Source of the DNA: Aquabacterium olei
Lineage (GTDB): Bacteria; Pseudomonadota; Gammaproteobacteria; Burkholderiales; Burkholderiaceae_C
Assembly: GCF_003100395.1 (NCBI RefSeq)
Contig: NZ_CP029210.1
Location: forward strand, 372,001 to 436,000
Length of the DNA: 64,000 bases
Direction: 5' to 3'
In this document: positions 1-8,052 of the stretch, one piece after another
Position numbering within the stretch: the first letter of the stretch is position 1
Layout: each line of letters starts with the position of its first letter
Notes under the pieces: generated by a model
Databases searched by the model: none
Told to the model about the DNA's origin: nothing
What the model saw: only the letters and a program-made list of their open reading frames with translations
Position numbers and translations under genes: made by a program

Positions 1-843
1 GGCTCGCCCACCACGCGCTTCTACGAGATCAAGGACATCCTGCGCGAGCACAAGCTGCACACGGTGTGCGAAGAGGCCTCGTGCCCCAACATCGGTGAAT
101 GCTTCGGGCACGGCACGGCCACGTTCATGATCATGGGCGACAAGTGCACGCGCCGCTGCCCGTTCTGCGACGTGGGCCACGGCCGCCCCGATCCGCTCGA
201 CGTCAACGAGCCGGCCAATCTGGCCAAGGCGATTGCGGCCCTGAAGCTCAAGTACGTGGTGATCACCTCGGTCGACCGCGATGACCTGCGCGACGGTGGC
301 GCCGGCCATTTCGTCGAGTGCATCAAGCAGGTCCGCGAACAGTCGCCAGCCACGCGCATCGAGATCCTCGTGCCCGACTTCCGCGGTCGCGACGACCGTG
401 CGCTCGAGATCCTCAAGGCCGCGCCGCCCGACGTGATGAACCACAACCTCGAGACGGCGCCGCGCCTGTACAAGGAAGCGCGCCCGGGCTCGGACTACCA
501 GTTCAGCCTGAACCTGCTCAAGAAGTTCAAGGCGCTGCACCCCGACGTGCCGACCAAGAGCGGCATCATGGTCGGCCTGGGCGAGACCGACGACGAGGTC
601 TATCAGGTGATGCGCGACATGCGCGCGCACGACATCGACATGATCACGATCGGACAGTACCTGGCGCCATCGGGCCACCACCTGCCGGTGCGCCGCTACG
701 TGCACCCGGACACCTTCAAGGCCTACGAGCAGGCCGCCCGCGAGATGGGCTTCACCCACGCCGCGGTGGGGGCCATGGTGCGCTCGAGCTACCACGCCGA
801 CCAGCAGGCTCTGCAGGCCGGTGTGGCGGTCGACGGCGCCTGA
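1..843 (+). CDS. lipA: Lipoyl synthase LipA, 5'-truncated by the window edge
   Basis: Radical-SAM enzyme that inserts two sulfurs into protein-bound octanoyl groups to make lipoyl cofactors in the cytoplasm. The frame is open from base 1, so the start lies upstream; 280 codons are visible. The auxiliary-cluster motif C-x4-C-x5-C is at visible residues 23, 28 and 34 ([12 protein letters not shown]), and the radical-SAM CxxxCxxC is at 49, 53 and 56 (CTRRCPFC). The C-terminal RSSYHAD segment typical of LipA is present near the stop. Family proteins usually run slightly over 300 residues, so only the N-terminal few dozen residues are missing. lipB would be expected just upstream, outside the window. 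Confidence 0.97.
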   Translation, partial: GSPTTRFYEIKDILREHKLHTVCEEASCPNIGECFGHGTATFMIMGDKCTRRCPFCDVGHGRPDPLDVNEPANLAKAIAALKLKYVVITSVDRDDLRDGGAGHFVECIKQVREQSPATRIEILVPDFRGRDDRALEILKAAPPDVMNHNLETAPRLYKEARPGSDYQFSLNLLKKFKALHPDVPTKSGIMVGLGETDDEVYQVMRDMRAHDIDMITIGQYLAPSGHHLPVRRYVHPDTFKAYEQAAREMGFTHAAVGAMVRSSYHADQQALQAGVAVDGA

Positions 844-905
844 GTCGGCTGCGCCGGGGCGTCCGGCGCGGGCCACGATCCGGTCCCCCGGGGGCCTCCT
901 GAAAA

Positions 906-1937
906 TCAGGTGTAGTCGGACAAGGGCACGGTGGGGCGGCGGCCCAGGTGGGCAAAGTTGTCCTGCAGCCAGGCGTCCGCCGCGAGACGACCGACGCCGT
1001 GCAGGCGCAGCAGGTGCGGCCAGCCGGCCTGCAGCTTGCTGCTCGCGTCCAGACTGACCCGGTCCTTCTCGGTGTCGATGCGATGCAGGCGCAACGCGCC
1101 GATCCGCTGGAACAGCGTCGCCCGTCGCGGTGGACCGGCGCCGTCCGCCTTTTCCTCCTGCAGCGCCGCCTGGACCAGAGCCAGCGTGCGCAGGTCCTTG
1201 AGCAGCGCGCTGTTGAAGGTGATCTCGTTGGTGCGGTCCATGATCTGCTGCTGGGTCACCGGCAGCGCCTGGCGGTTCGACGGGTTGATCTGCACCAGCA
1301 TCAGGTCGTCGCTGCCGCCCTCGGCCACCAGAGGCAGCAGGGGCGGGTTGCCCACGAAGCCGCCGTCCCAGTAGGCCTCTCCGTCCACCGTTACCGAGCC
1401 GAACAGCAGGGGCAGACACGCCGAGGCCAGCAGGACGTCGACGCTCAGTTCGTCCTGCCGGAAGAGCTTGAGTTCACCCGTGCGCACGTGGGTGGCCGAC
1501 ACGTACACCCGCACCTTGTTGCAGGCGCGGACCCGGTCGAAGTCGACGCTGGCGCGAACGATCTCCCCCAGCGTGTGCGTGCCCGGCAGGTACTGGCGGG
1601 GCGACCACAGCGACATCCAGCCCGCCATCCACTGGATGGGCAGGGGCGCGGCCTGGTCGCCCGTGATGGCGTGCAGCCATCCACCCGGGGCGGCCCGGCC
1701 CACGGCGGTCCAGAACCGGCGCAGGGCTTCGCGCGCGCCGGCTCGGCCTCCCGCGTGCAAGCCATCTGCCAGAACCGCCGCGTTCATGGCGCCGGCACTG
1801 GCCCCGCTGACGGCCTCGATTTCGAGGCGTTCATCTTCCAGCAGGCGGTCGAGCACCCCCCAGGTGAAGGCGCCGTGGGCGCCCCCTCCCTGGAGCGCCA
1901 GTTTGATCTGCTTGCGGTGGCGTGTGGTGCTGGCCAT
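906..1937 (-). CDS. Patatin-like phospholipase family protein
   Basis: Predicted serine acyl-hydrolase acting on lipids. The patatin oxyanion loop GGGAHG is at residues 17-22 and the nucleophile elbow GASAG puts the catalytic serine at 47; a DGG motif (YWDGGFVGNP) supplies the dyad aspartate. The frame is open 26 codons further upstream, but the ATG at 1937 is preceded by AAGGAGAT about ten bases upstream, so I start there (343 residues). No signal peptide is visible, suggesting a cytoplasmic or peripheral enzyme. It is divergent from the regulator at 2142 across about 200 bp. The substrate cannot be read from sequence. Confidence 0.9.
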   Translation of the reverse strand: MASTTRHRKQIKLALQGGGAHGAFTWGVLDRLLEDERLEIEAVSGASAGAMNAAVLADGLHAGGRAGAREALRRFWTAVGRAAPGGWLHAITGDQAAPLPIQWMAGWMSLWSPRQYLPGTHTLGEIVRASVDFDRVRACNKVRVYVSATHVRTGELKLFRQDELSVDVLLASACLPLLFGSVTVDGEAYWDGGFVGNPPLLPLVAEGGSDDLMLVQINPSNRQALPVTQQQIMDRTNEITFNSALLKDLRTLALVQAALQEEKADGAGPPRRATLFQRIGALRLHRIDTEKDRVSLDASSKLQAGWPHLLRLHGVGRLAADAWLQDNFAHLGRRPTVPLSDYT

Positions 1938-2141
1938 GCGGCGTGGGATCTCCTTCCCCCATTCTGGCCGGAGGGGCGGGTCGGCGGCCCTATCCCCTTG
2001 GGTGTGATCAGGCACTTGAAAGGGGGGAGGAGACGTCCGGAATCCTTTAATGTCACCGTGCCGACAGTTATCATGCGGTCATCGCACTGCTTGTTTCCGG
2101 GTGCGCCATGACGACAAACCAGAACGGGATCAGGGGTGGCC

Positions 2142-2885
2142 ATGCCAGCCAGTTCGAAGCAACTTGGGGTGCCCGGCGGCGCGGGCGTGGGCACGGCCCT
2201 GACGCCCCGTCAGTTCGCGGTGGGGGCCCTGGTGGCGCAGGGATTGACGAATGCCGAGGTGGCCGAGCGCCTGGGGCTCAGTGTCGCCACCGTGAAGGTC
2301 TACCGCCGGGAGGCGATGCAGCGGCTGGGCGCGGCCTCGCCGGTTCAACTGGTGCGGCACTTCCTGGGTGTGCCGGCTTCGGCCGCCCCGGGCATGGGCG
2401 CCCGGCTGGTGCGGCCTCTGCAGGCCCACGTGGTCGACACCGACGCCACGGCGCGGCGCGGGCTGCTCCAGGCGCTGCGGCGCCGTGGCATCCCGGCTCA
2501 GGAGCACCCGGGGGTGGCGGAGTTGCTGCACGACGGCGCACCGGCCGCCACCGACGTGGTGCTGATGTCGCTGTGTCCGCCGGTGTTTGCGTGGGATGAG
2601 GGCGCATTCGAGCCGGTTGTTGCCCTGCGCCGTGCCACCGACTGTGGCCTCCTGCTGCTGCTGCCCAGCTACCACATGGGGCACTGGACGGCCGCGCGCG
2701 AGGCCGGCGCCGACGGCGTCTTCAGTCGCCCGGTCGACTTCCGCGAACTGCATCTGGCGGTGATGAACCTGTATGCGCGGCTCGGCCACGGCGCGGCAGT
2801 CGACGTAGACTCGCCCTCATGGCCCGCAAGACCCCCCATGTCAGCGAAACCCCTGCCACCCAGTGGCTCAAGGCTCATGGCGTGA
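2142..2885 (+). CDS. LuxR-type HTH protein with a C-terminal pseudo-receiver domain
   Basis: Transcriptional regulator with unusual architecture. Residues about 20-70 form a LuxR/GerE helix-turn-helix (LTPRQFAVGALVAQG, then LTNAEVAERLGLSVATVKVY). Residues about 95-215 resemble a response-regulator receiver fold, opposite to the usual receiver-then-HTH order. The receiver keeps acidic residues after strand 1 (D99, D101), but the phosphoacceptor position is serine (S143 in VVLMSL) and the conserved lysine is arginine (R196 in FSRP), so phosphorylation is unlikely. A GTG two codons upstream is an alternative start. The last 67 bases overlap ybaK, and the C-terminal tail beyond about residue 220 looks unstructured. 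Its target is unknown; the divergent patatin gene is a candidate. Confidence 0.75.
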   Translation: MPASSKQLGVPGGAGVGTALTPRQFAVGALVAQGLTNAEVAERLGLSVATVKVYRREAMQRLGAASPVQLVRHFLGVPASAAPGMGARLVRPLQAHVVDTDATARRGLLQALRRRGIPAQEHPGVAELLHDGAPAATDVVLMSLCPPVFAWDEGAFEPVVALRRATDCGLLLLLPSYHMGHWTAAREAGADGVFSRPVDFRELHLAVMNLYARLGHGAAVDVDSPSWPARPPMSAKPLPPSGSRLMA

Positions 2886-3307
2886 GCTACACCGAGCACG
2901 CCTACGACTACGTCGACCACGGCGGCACGGCCGAATCCGCACGCCAGCTCGGCTGGCCCGAACACCAGGTCATCAAGACGCTGGTGATGGAAGACGAGCG
3001 CGGGGATCCGCTGGTGGTCCTGATGCATGGCGATCGCCAGGTCAGCACCAAGAATCTGGCCCGCGCGATCGGCGTGAAGTCGGTGCAGCCCTGCAAGCCC
3101 GAGGTGGCGCAGCGCCACAGCGGCTACCTGGTGGGCGGGACCTCGCCCTTCGGCACGCGCAAGGCCCTGCCGGTCTATGTGGAAGCCAGCGTGCTGGCGC
3201 TGGAGCGCATCCTCATCAACGGCGGGCGCCGCGGCTTTCTGGTGGGCCTGGCGCCTGCCGTGCTGGAGACCGTGCTGGGCGCGCGCCCGGTGCAGTGCGC
3301 GATCTGA
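2819..3307 (+). CDS. ybaK: YbaK/EbsC-family aminoacyl-tRNA deacylase
   Basis: Small cytoplasmic editing hydrolase that in E. coli clears Cys from Cys-tRNA(Pro). The 162-residue length, the central HQVIKTLVM segment carrying the family lysine, and the GGTSPFGTRKALPVY block match the YbaK/EbsC fold. The ATG lies inside the 3' end of the preceding regulator in another frame, so the two may be translationally linked. It converges with the TetR gene that ends 22 bp downstream. Confidence 0.93.
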   Translation: MARKTPHVSETPATQWLKAHGVSYTEHAYDYVDHGGTAESARQLGWPEHQVIKTLVMEDERGDPLVVLMHGDRQVSTKNLARAIGVKSVQPCKPEVAQRHSGYLVGGTSPFGTRKALPVYVEASVLALERILINGGRRGFLVGLAPAVLETVLGARPVQCAI

Positions 3308-3329
3308 TCCTGCCCCGTACCGGCGTGCG

Positions 3330-4052
3330 TCAGGCCGACTGACTCTGCCGCGCCTCGAGCGGTGGCAGCCGGGCTTCGACGTCGCGCGCGTACAGGATGG
3401 CCGCCTGGAACAGCGAGAAGGTGTTGCGCAGCACGTCTTCCAGGGGGGCGCGGCAGCGGTCGGCCACCCACTTGGTTGCGATGCGGGTGTTCGAGCCCAC
3501 CAGCCCCTGAGCCAGGGTGTGGTGATTGAGCCCGGCTTCGGGCAGCCGCGGGAACATCTGCGTCATGAAACCCTGGATGAGCAGCGCGAAGTCCTCCTGC
3601 GCCTTGTCGAAGGCGGTCTGCATTTCGCCGCCTACGTTCAGTGCATCGATCAGCGCCACGCGGGCCCGCCGCGGGTCGTCGCGGATGAACTCGAAGAAGG
3701 CGCGCAGGGCGGCTTCGGCCAGCTTGTCGGGTTCGGGCTCGCTGCGCGCAAGCGCCATCACGGTGGCCTGCATCAGGTCCCGGCTCACTTCCGCGTAAAC
3801 CGCTCGGAAGAGGTCTTCCATCCCGTCGAACGACTCATAGAAGTAGCGCGAGGTGAGCTGCGCCTGCTTGCAGACGTCGCGCACGGTGGACTGGTGGTAG
3901 CCCTGGTCGCCGAACACGGCCAGGGCGGCCTCGATCAGGCGGGCCCGCCGCTGGCGCTGGCGCTCTTCGGAATCGACGCCGCCATAACGCCGGCCTGACG
4001 TCCCCGCGGTGGAGGGGGGGTCAGGGTTAACCCGATTTCTGGAAACGGCCAT
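3330..4052 (-). CDS. TetR-family transcriptional regulator (paralogue of the one at 13.5 kb)
   Basis: DNA-binding repressor with an N-terminal TetR HTH (RLIEAALAVFGDQGY, then STVRDVCKQAQLTSRYFYES) after a basic leader of about 30 residues, and a ligand-binding C-terminal half containing FFEFIRDDPRRARVALIDA. The ATG at 4052 is used; no Shine-Dalgarno precedes it and a TTG two codons upstream is possible. The start codon overlaps one copy of a TTGTCAAAT direct repeat, which suggests autoregulation or a leaderless message. It is divergent from the short-chain dehydrogenase/esterase pair, its likely target. A second TetR (13520-14185) shares the RRY-x-GV, RYF-x-E and DPRRAR signatures. Confidence 0.92.
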   Translation of the reverse strand: MAVSRNRVNPDPPSTAGTSGRRYGGVDSEERQRQRRARLIEAALAVFGDQGYHQSTVRDVCKQAQLTSRYFYESFDGMEDLFRAVYAEVSRDLMQATVMALARSEPEPDKLAEAALRAFFEFIRDDPRRARVALIDALNVGGEMQTAFDKAQEDFALLIQGFMTQMFPRLPEAGLNHHTLAQGLVGSNTRIATKWVADRCRAPLEDVLRNTFSLFQAAILYARDVEARLPPLEARQSQSA

Positions 4053-4089
4053 TGTCAAATACTATTTTTGAGATTGATCGTTGTCAAAT
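4052..4089. promoter_or_regulatory. TTGTCAAAT direct repeat, candidate TetR operator
   Basis: TTGTCAAAT occurs at 4052-4060 and again at 4081-4089, with an inverted TCAAATA / TATTTTTGA pair between and around them. The block is AT-rich within a GC-rich context and lies between the TetR start and the divergent dehydrogenase. Seen directly; the assignment as the operator of this TetR is inference. Confidence 0.5.
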
Positions 4090-4275
4090 CCGGCGCGACA
4101 CCGATGCCGGTGCGCACGCGATGACTGCGGTGCAGTGCCCAAAAGTATGGCACGTCGGGGCGACTTCGCTGCCTCCCGTGTGCATACGGATGTGCTCTGA
4201 CTGCCGTCCGCCGCGCCGGAAGGGCTGCGCTCAGGCTGTTTTTGCTCCACCCTCACACCACCAGGCACACCGTAC

Positions 4276-5118
4276 ATGAAGGACTTCCGCAACAAGGTCG
4301 CCGCCATCACAGGCGCAGCATCGGGCATGGGACGCACGCTGGCGCTCGAGCTGGCGCGCCGCGGCTGCCACCTGTCGCTGAGCGACGTGAACGAGCGCGG
4401 TCTGGCCGAGACGGCGTCGATGGCGGCGGCCCTCGGCGTCAAAGTGACCACGGCCAAGGTCAACGTGGCCGACTTCGAGGCGATGACGGCGTGGGCCGAC
4501 GACACGGCCCGCACCCACGGCAAGGTCAATGTGGTCTTCAACAACGCGGGCGTGGCGCTGGGCGCCTTTTGCGAGAGCGTGAGCCGCAAGGACTTCGAAT
4601 GGATCATGGGCATCAACTTCTGGGGCGTCGTCAACGGCACGCAGGCCTTCCTGCCGCACCTCAAGCGCGCGGGTGAGGGGCACATCGTCAACACCTCCAG
4701 CCTGTTCGGCCTGTTGGCCACGCCCACCCAGGGCACCTACAACGCCAGCAAGTTCGCCGTGCGCGGCTACACCGAGGCGCTGCGTCAGGAGCTCGACATG
4801 ATGAAGTGCGGCGTGAGCGCCACCTGCGTGCACCCGGGCGGCATCCGCACCAACATCGCCCGCGATGCCAAGATGGACGCCAGCATCGACAAGGCCACCG
4901 GCGGCAAGTCGGAGGTGGCCCGCGCCAAGTTCGACAAGCTGCTCAATGCCACCAGCGCCGAAAGCGCGGCGTTGCAGATCCTGAAGGCGGTCGAGCGCAA
5001 CGAGCGACGCGTGCTGGTCGGGATGGACGCCAAGTTCCTCGACAAGCTGGTGCGGCTGCTGGGCAGCGCCTACCAGCCCCTCACCACCTTCTTTGCCAAG
5101 AAGAGCATGCTGGGCTGA
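4276..5118 (+). CDS. Short-chain dehydrogenase/reductase (SDR)
   Basis: NAD(P)-dependent oxidoreductase of the classical SDR type. The cofactor motif TGAASGMG is at 12-19, NNAG at 89-92, and the catalytic YNASK places Tyr155 and Lys159. An acidic D37 after strand 2 (SLSDVNERG) favours NAD(H), an inference. At 280 residues it has about 30 more than minimal SDRs, in a C-terminal extension ending FFAKKSMLG. It is followed 29 bp later by an esterase on the same strand and is divergent from a TetR gene, which suggests an inducible two-gene unit acting on a lipid or hydrophobic alcohol. The substrate is unknown. Confidence 0.93.
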   Translation: MKDFRNKVAAITGAASGMGRTLALELARRGCHLSLSDVNERGLAETASMAAALGVKVTTAKVNVADFEAMTAWADDTARTHGKVNVVFNNAGVALGAFCESVSRKDFEWIMGINFWGVVNGTQAFLPHLKRAGEGHIVNTSSLFGLLATPTQGTYNASKFAVRGYTEALRQELDMMKCGVSATCVHPGGIRTNIARDAKMDASIDKATGGKSEVARAKFDKLLNATSAESAALQILKAVERNERRVLVGMDAKFLDKLVRLLGSAYQPLTTFFAKKSMLG

Positions 5119-5147
5119 GCCCGGTGTCCGCCCCCCGGAGTGCCCCC

Positions 5148-6131
5148 ATGTCTGCCGTCATGAAGACCCCTCACGCCTCGTCCCGTCCCGAAGGCCCCAT
5201 CCAGCGCACCTATGCGCCGGTGCCCGGGGCCCGCGAGCGCATCGTCGCCGCCATGATGCGCACCAGCCTGCGCACCTTCTTCAAGCCGGTCATCAAGCCG
5301 CCGATGCCGGTGGGCCTGCAGCGCGCGGTGCTGCACACGCTGTCGGTGCTGATGCCGCCGGGTGGCGGCGTGCGCGTCGAGCACGTGAAGCTGGGCGCGA
5401 TGGCCGCCGAGCGCATCACGCCCAAGGCCAACCCCAAGCCGCGGCACGCGCTGCTGTACCTCCATGGCGGCGCCTTCTGTGCCGGCAGCCCGCGCAGCCA
5501 CCGCAGCATCACCTCGCGCCTGAGCCGCATGGCCGACTGCGAGGTGCTGGCCATTCATTACCGCCGTGTGCCCGAGCACCCCTTTCCGGCGCAGATCGAA
5601 GACGCGGTGACGGGTTTCAAGGACTTGCTGCAGCGCGGCTACCGGCCGGAGCACATCGCGGTGGCGGGCGACTCGGCGGGCGGCACGCTGACCTTGCTGG
5701 TGTTCAAGGCGCTGGAGCGCGAGGGGCTGCCCACGCCCAAGTGCCTGGTGATGATGTCGCCGGCGTTCGACGCCCGGCTCAACAGCGACAGCGTCAAGAA
5801 GTACAAGAAGCGCGACCCGATGATCAACATCGAGTGGGGCATGCAGGGCTTTGCCTGGTATCGCCCGCAGCACGACCATCCGCTGGCCTTTCCGAAGCGT
5901 CAGGACCTGAGCACGCTGCCGCCCACGCTGGTGCAGGTCGGTGAGATCGAAGTGCTGCACGACGATTCGGTGTGGCTGCTGCATGCGGCGAAGCGCTTCG
6001 ACCGCCATGTGGAGCTCGAGATCTATCAGGACCGCTGGCATGTGTTCCAGATCCACGCCGGCATGATGCCGAGCGCCACGCAGGCGCTGGCCCGTCAGGC
6101 GGCGTTCCTGAAGCAGCATTGGGGCGCCTGA
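5148..6131 (+). CDS. Alpha/beta hydrolase of the hormone-sensitive lipase family
   Basis: Predicted carboxylesterase. The HSL oxyanion motif HGGAF begins at His106 and the nucleophile elbow GDSAGG gives catalytic Ser176; a late DRWHVFQIH segment carries the catalytic His. The open frame extends far upstream, but the ATG at 5148 follows GGAG with a 7-base spacer and lies just after the dehydrogenase stop, so it is the likely start (327 residues). No signal peptide is seen, which suggests a cytoplasmic enzyme. A bidirectional terminator follows. Confidence 0.92.
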   Translation: MSAVMKTPHASSRPEGPIQRTYAPVPGARERIVAAMMRTSLRTFFKPVIKPPMPVGLQRAVLHTLSVLMPPGGGVRVEHVKLGAMAAERITPKANPKPRHALLYLHGGAFCAGSPRSHRSITSRLSRMADCEVLAIHYRRVPEHPFPAQIEDAVTGFKDLLQRGYRPEHIAVAGDSAGGTLTLLVFKALEREGLPTPKCLVMMSPAFDARLNSDSVKKYKKRDPMINIEWGMQGFAWYRPQHDHPLAFPKRQDLSTLPPTLVQVGEIEVLHDDSVWLLHAAKRFDRHVELEIYQDRWHVFQIHAGMMPSATQALARQAAFLKQHWGA

Positions 6132-6155
6132 AGGCCTTCGGTTCGCATCGCCAAA

Positions 6156-6183
6156 AAAAGGCCACCCTCGCGGGTGGCCTTTT
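6156..6183. terminator. Bidirectional rho-independent terminator
   Basis: A perfect inverted repeat with arms AAAAGGCCACCC and GGGTGGCCTTTT surrounds a TCGC loop. It lies between the convergent esterase and acyl-CoA synthetase genes and can act on either strand. Confidence 0.9.
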
Positions 6184-6208
6184 GCGTTCCGGTGAGCGCG
6201 TGTGCTGC

Positions 6209-7930
6209 TCAGGCCACCTTCTTGCGGCGCGCCATCGCAGCCAGTTCCTCGTCGCGCAGGTCCTTGCGCAGGATCTTGCCGACGTTGCTCATCGGCAGGT
6301 CTTCGCGGAACTCGATGTACTTGGGCCGCTTGTAGCCCGTGAGCTGCTCCTTGCAGTAGGCGGCGACGTCGTCCTCGGACAGGCTGTAGTCCTTGCGCAC
6401 CACGAACAGCTTGACGGCCTCGCCGGAGCGTTCGTCCGGCACGCCGATGGCACAGCACTCGGTCACGCCAGGGTGCAGGCTCACCACCTGCTCGATCTCG
6501 TTGGGGTACACATTGAAGCCCGACACCAGGATCATGTCCTTCTTGCGGTCCACGATCTTGATGAGACCGTCTGCCGCCATCACCCCGATGTCGCCGGTGC
6601 GGAAGAAGCCGTCGGCCGTCATCACCCTGGCGGTCTCTTCGGGGCGCTTCCAGTAGCCGGCCATCACCTGCGGGCCGCGCACGGCGATCTCGCCGGCTTC
6701 GCCCTGGGCCACGGGCTGGCCCTGTTCATCGAGCAGCGCGACCTCGGTGGAGGGCAGCGGATAGCCGATGGCGCCGTTGTACTGGCGGTTGTCGAGCCGG
6801 TTGACGGTCACCACGGGCGAGGTCTCCGACAGGCCATAGCCTTCGACGATGGGCACGCCCGTGATGCGCTGCCAGGCCTCTGCGGTGGCCTGCTGCACGG
6901 CCATGCCGCCGCCGTTGCACACCTTCAGGCGCGAGAAGTCGAGCTGCTCGAAATCGGGCTCTTCGACCAGCGCGTTGTAGAGCGTGTTGACCGCGGGGAA
7001 CTGGGTGATCTTGAACTTCTTGAGCGTCTCGATCAGCTTGCCGACGTTGCGGGCGTTGTCGATCATCACGTTCAGCGTGCCCATGCGTGCGCTCAGGAAG
7101 TAGCACACCGTCAGCGCGAACACGTGGTACAGCGGCAGGGCCACCACGTTGACCAGCTGGCCCTGCACCTTGTCGAGCTCGGGCTTGAACCAGGCCTCGC
7201 ACTGCAGGATGTTGGCCACCAGGTTGCGGTGCGTGAGCGTGGCGCCCTTCGACACGCCGGTGGTGCCGCCGGTGTACTGCAGGAAGGCCACATCGCTGCC
7301 GGTCAGGGGCGGCGGGGTGAAGGGCAGGCCCTTGCCTTCGGCCAGCGCCTGCTTGAACGGGGTGACCTGCAGCCGGCTGCTGGACGGCAGCTTGAAATCG
7401 ATCACGTGCTTGTCCACATTGCGCGACTTGTACGTGATCCAGGGGCCCTTGATCGCACCAAACACGTCGCCCAGCGAAGCCAGCAGAAGGTGCTTGACGG
7501 GCGTGCGGTCGATCACTTCCTGCACCGTCGGGCCGAAGTACTCGAGCACGATGAGGGCTTCGACCTCGGCATCGTTGAGCTGGTGTTCCAGTTCGCGCGG
7601 CGTGTACATCGGGTTGACGTTGACCACCACGTGACCCGCCCGCAGGATGCCGGCAATGGCCACGGCGTAGTGCGGGATGTTGGGCATCATCACGGCGACG
7701 CGGGCGCCTTTCGAGAGCTTGCGGGCCTGCAGCCAGGCGGCCAGTTGCCGCGACAGGGCGTCGACCTCGGCGAAGGTCCAGCGCGAGCCCAGATAGGCCA
7801 TCATGTCCGTGCCCGCGTGCGCGCGGAAGGCGGCATCGAGCAGCGACACCAGCGAGGGGTGGCTGTCCGGATCGATCGTGGCCGGGACGCCGGGTTCGTA
7901 CTGCTTCAACCAGGGTTTGACGTTGGTCAT
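6209..7930 (-). CDS. fadD: Long-chain fatty-acid--CoA ligase
   Basis: Activates fatty acids to acyl-CoA with ATP through an acyl-adenylate. The AMP-binding signature YTGGTTGVSKGA, the GYGLSETSP motif, the TGD motif (FFRTGDIG) and the hinge DRKKDMILVSGFNVYP are all present, and the catalytic lysine lies in MSNVGKILRKDLR near the end. The open frame runs 60 codons upstream, but the ATG at 7930 gives an N-terminus beginning MTNVKPWLKQYEPG and the usual length (573 residues). A perfect CAATCTG/CAGATTG palindrome 30 bases upstream is a likely operator. The enzyme feeds the beta-oxidation genes at 14-16 and 23-29 kb. Confidence 0.95.
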   Translation of the reverse strand: MTNVKPWLKQYEPGVPATIDPDSHPSLVSLLDAAFRAHAGTDMMAYLGSRWTFAEVDALSRQLAAWLQARKLSKGARVAVMMPNIPHYAVAIAGILRAGHVVVNVNPMYTPRELEHQLNDAEVEALIVLEYFGPTVQEVIDRTPVKHLLLASLGDVFGAIKGPWITYKSRNVDKHVIDFKLPSSSRLQVTPFKQALAEGKGLPFTPPPLTGSDVAFLQYTGGTTGVSKGATLTHRNLVANILQCEAWFKPELDKVQGQLVNVVALPLYHVFALTVCYFLSARMGTLNVMIDNARNVGKLIETLKKFKITQFPAVNTLYNALVEEPDFEQLDFSRLKVCNGGGMAVQQATAEAWQRITGVPIVEGYGLSETSPVVTVNRLDNRQYNGAIGYPLPSTEVALLDEQGQPVAQGEAGEIAVRGPQVMAGYWKRPEETARVMTADGFFRTGDIGVMAADGLIKIVDRKKDMILVSGFNVYPNEIEQVVSLHPGVTECCAIGVPDERSGEAVKLFVVRKDYSLSEDDVAAYCKEQLTGYKRPKYIEFREDLPMSNVGKILRKDLRDEELAAMARRKKVA

Positions 7931-7959
7931 GACACGCTTCCGCAAAAAAAGATCAGAAT

Positions 7960-7977
7960 CAATCTGAAAACAGATTG
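7960..7977. promoter_or_regulatory. CAATCTG-AAAA-CAGATTG palindrome upstream of fadD
   Basis: Perfect 7-bp inverted repeat with an AAAA spacer, 30 bp upstream of the fadD start in a locally AT-rich stretch. It looks like a repressor or activator site; the binding protein is unknown and the motif differs from the operator at the acyl-CoA dehydrogenase loci. Confidence 0.5.
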
Positions 7978-8052
7978 TGTCATTTTGCGTGGCGCAAGGG
8001 GATCCGGCCATCCCCGGGGTGCATGCGTTTGCGTGCGACGCCACCGTGTCGC

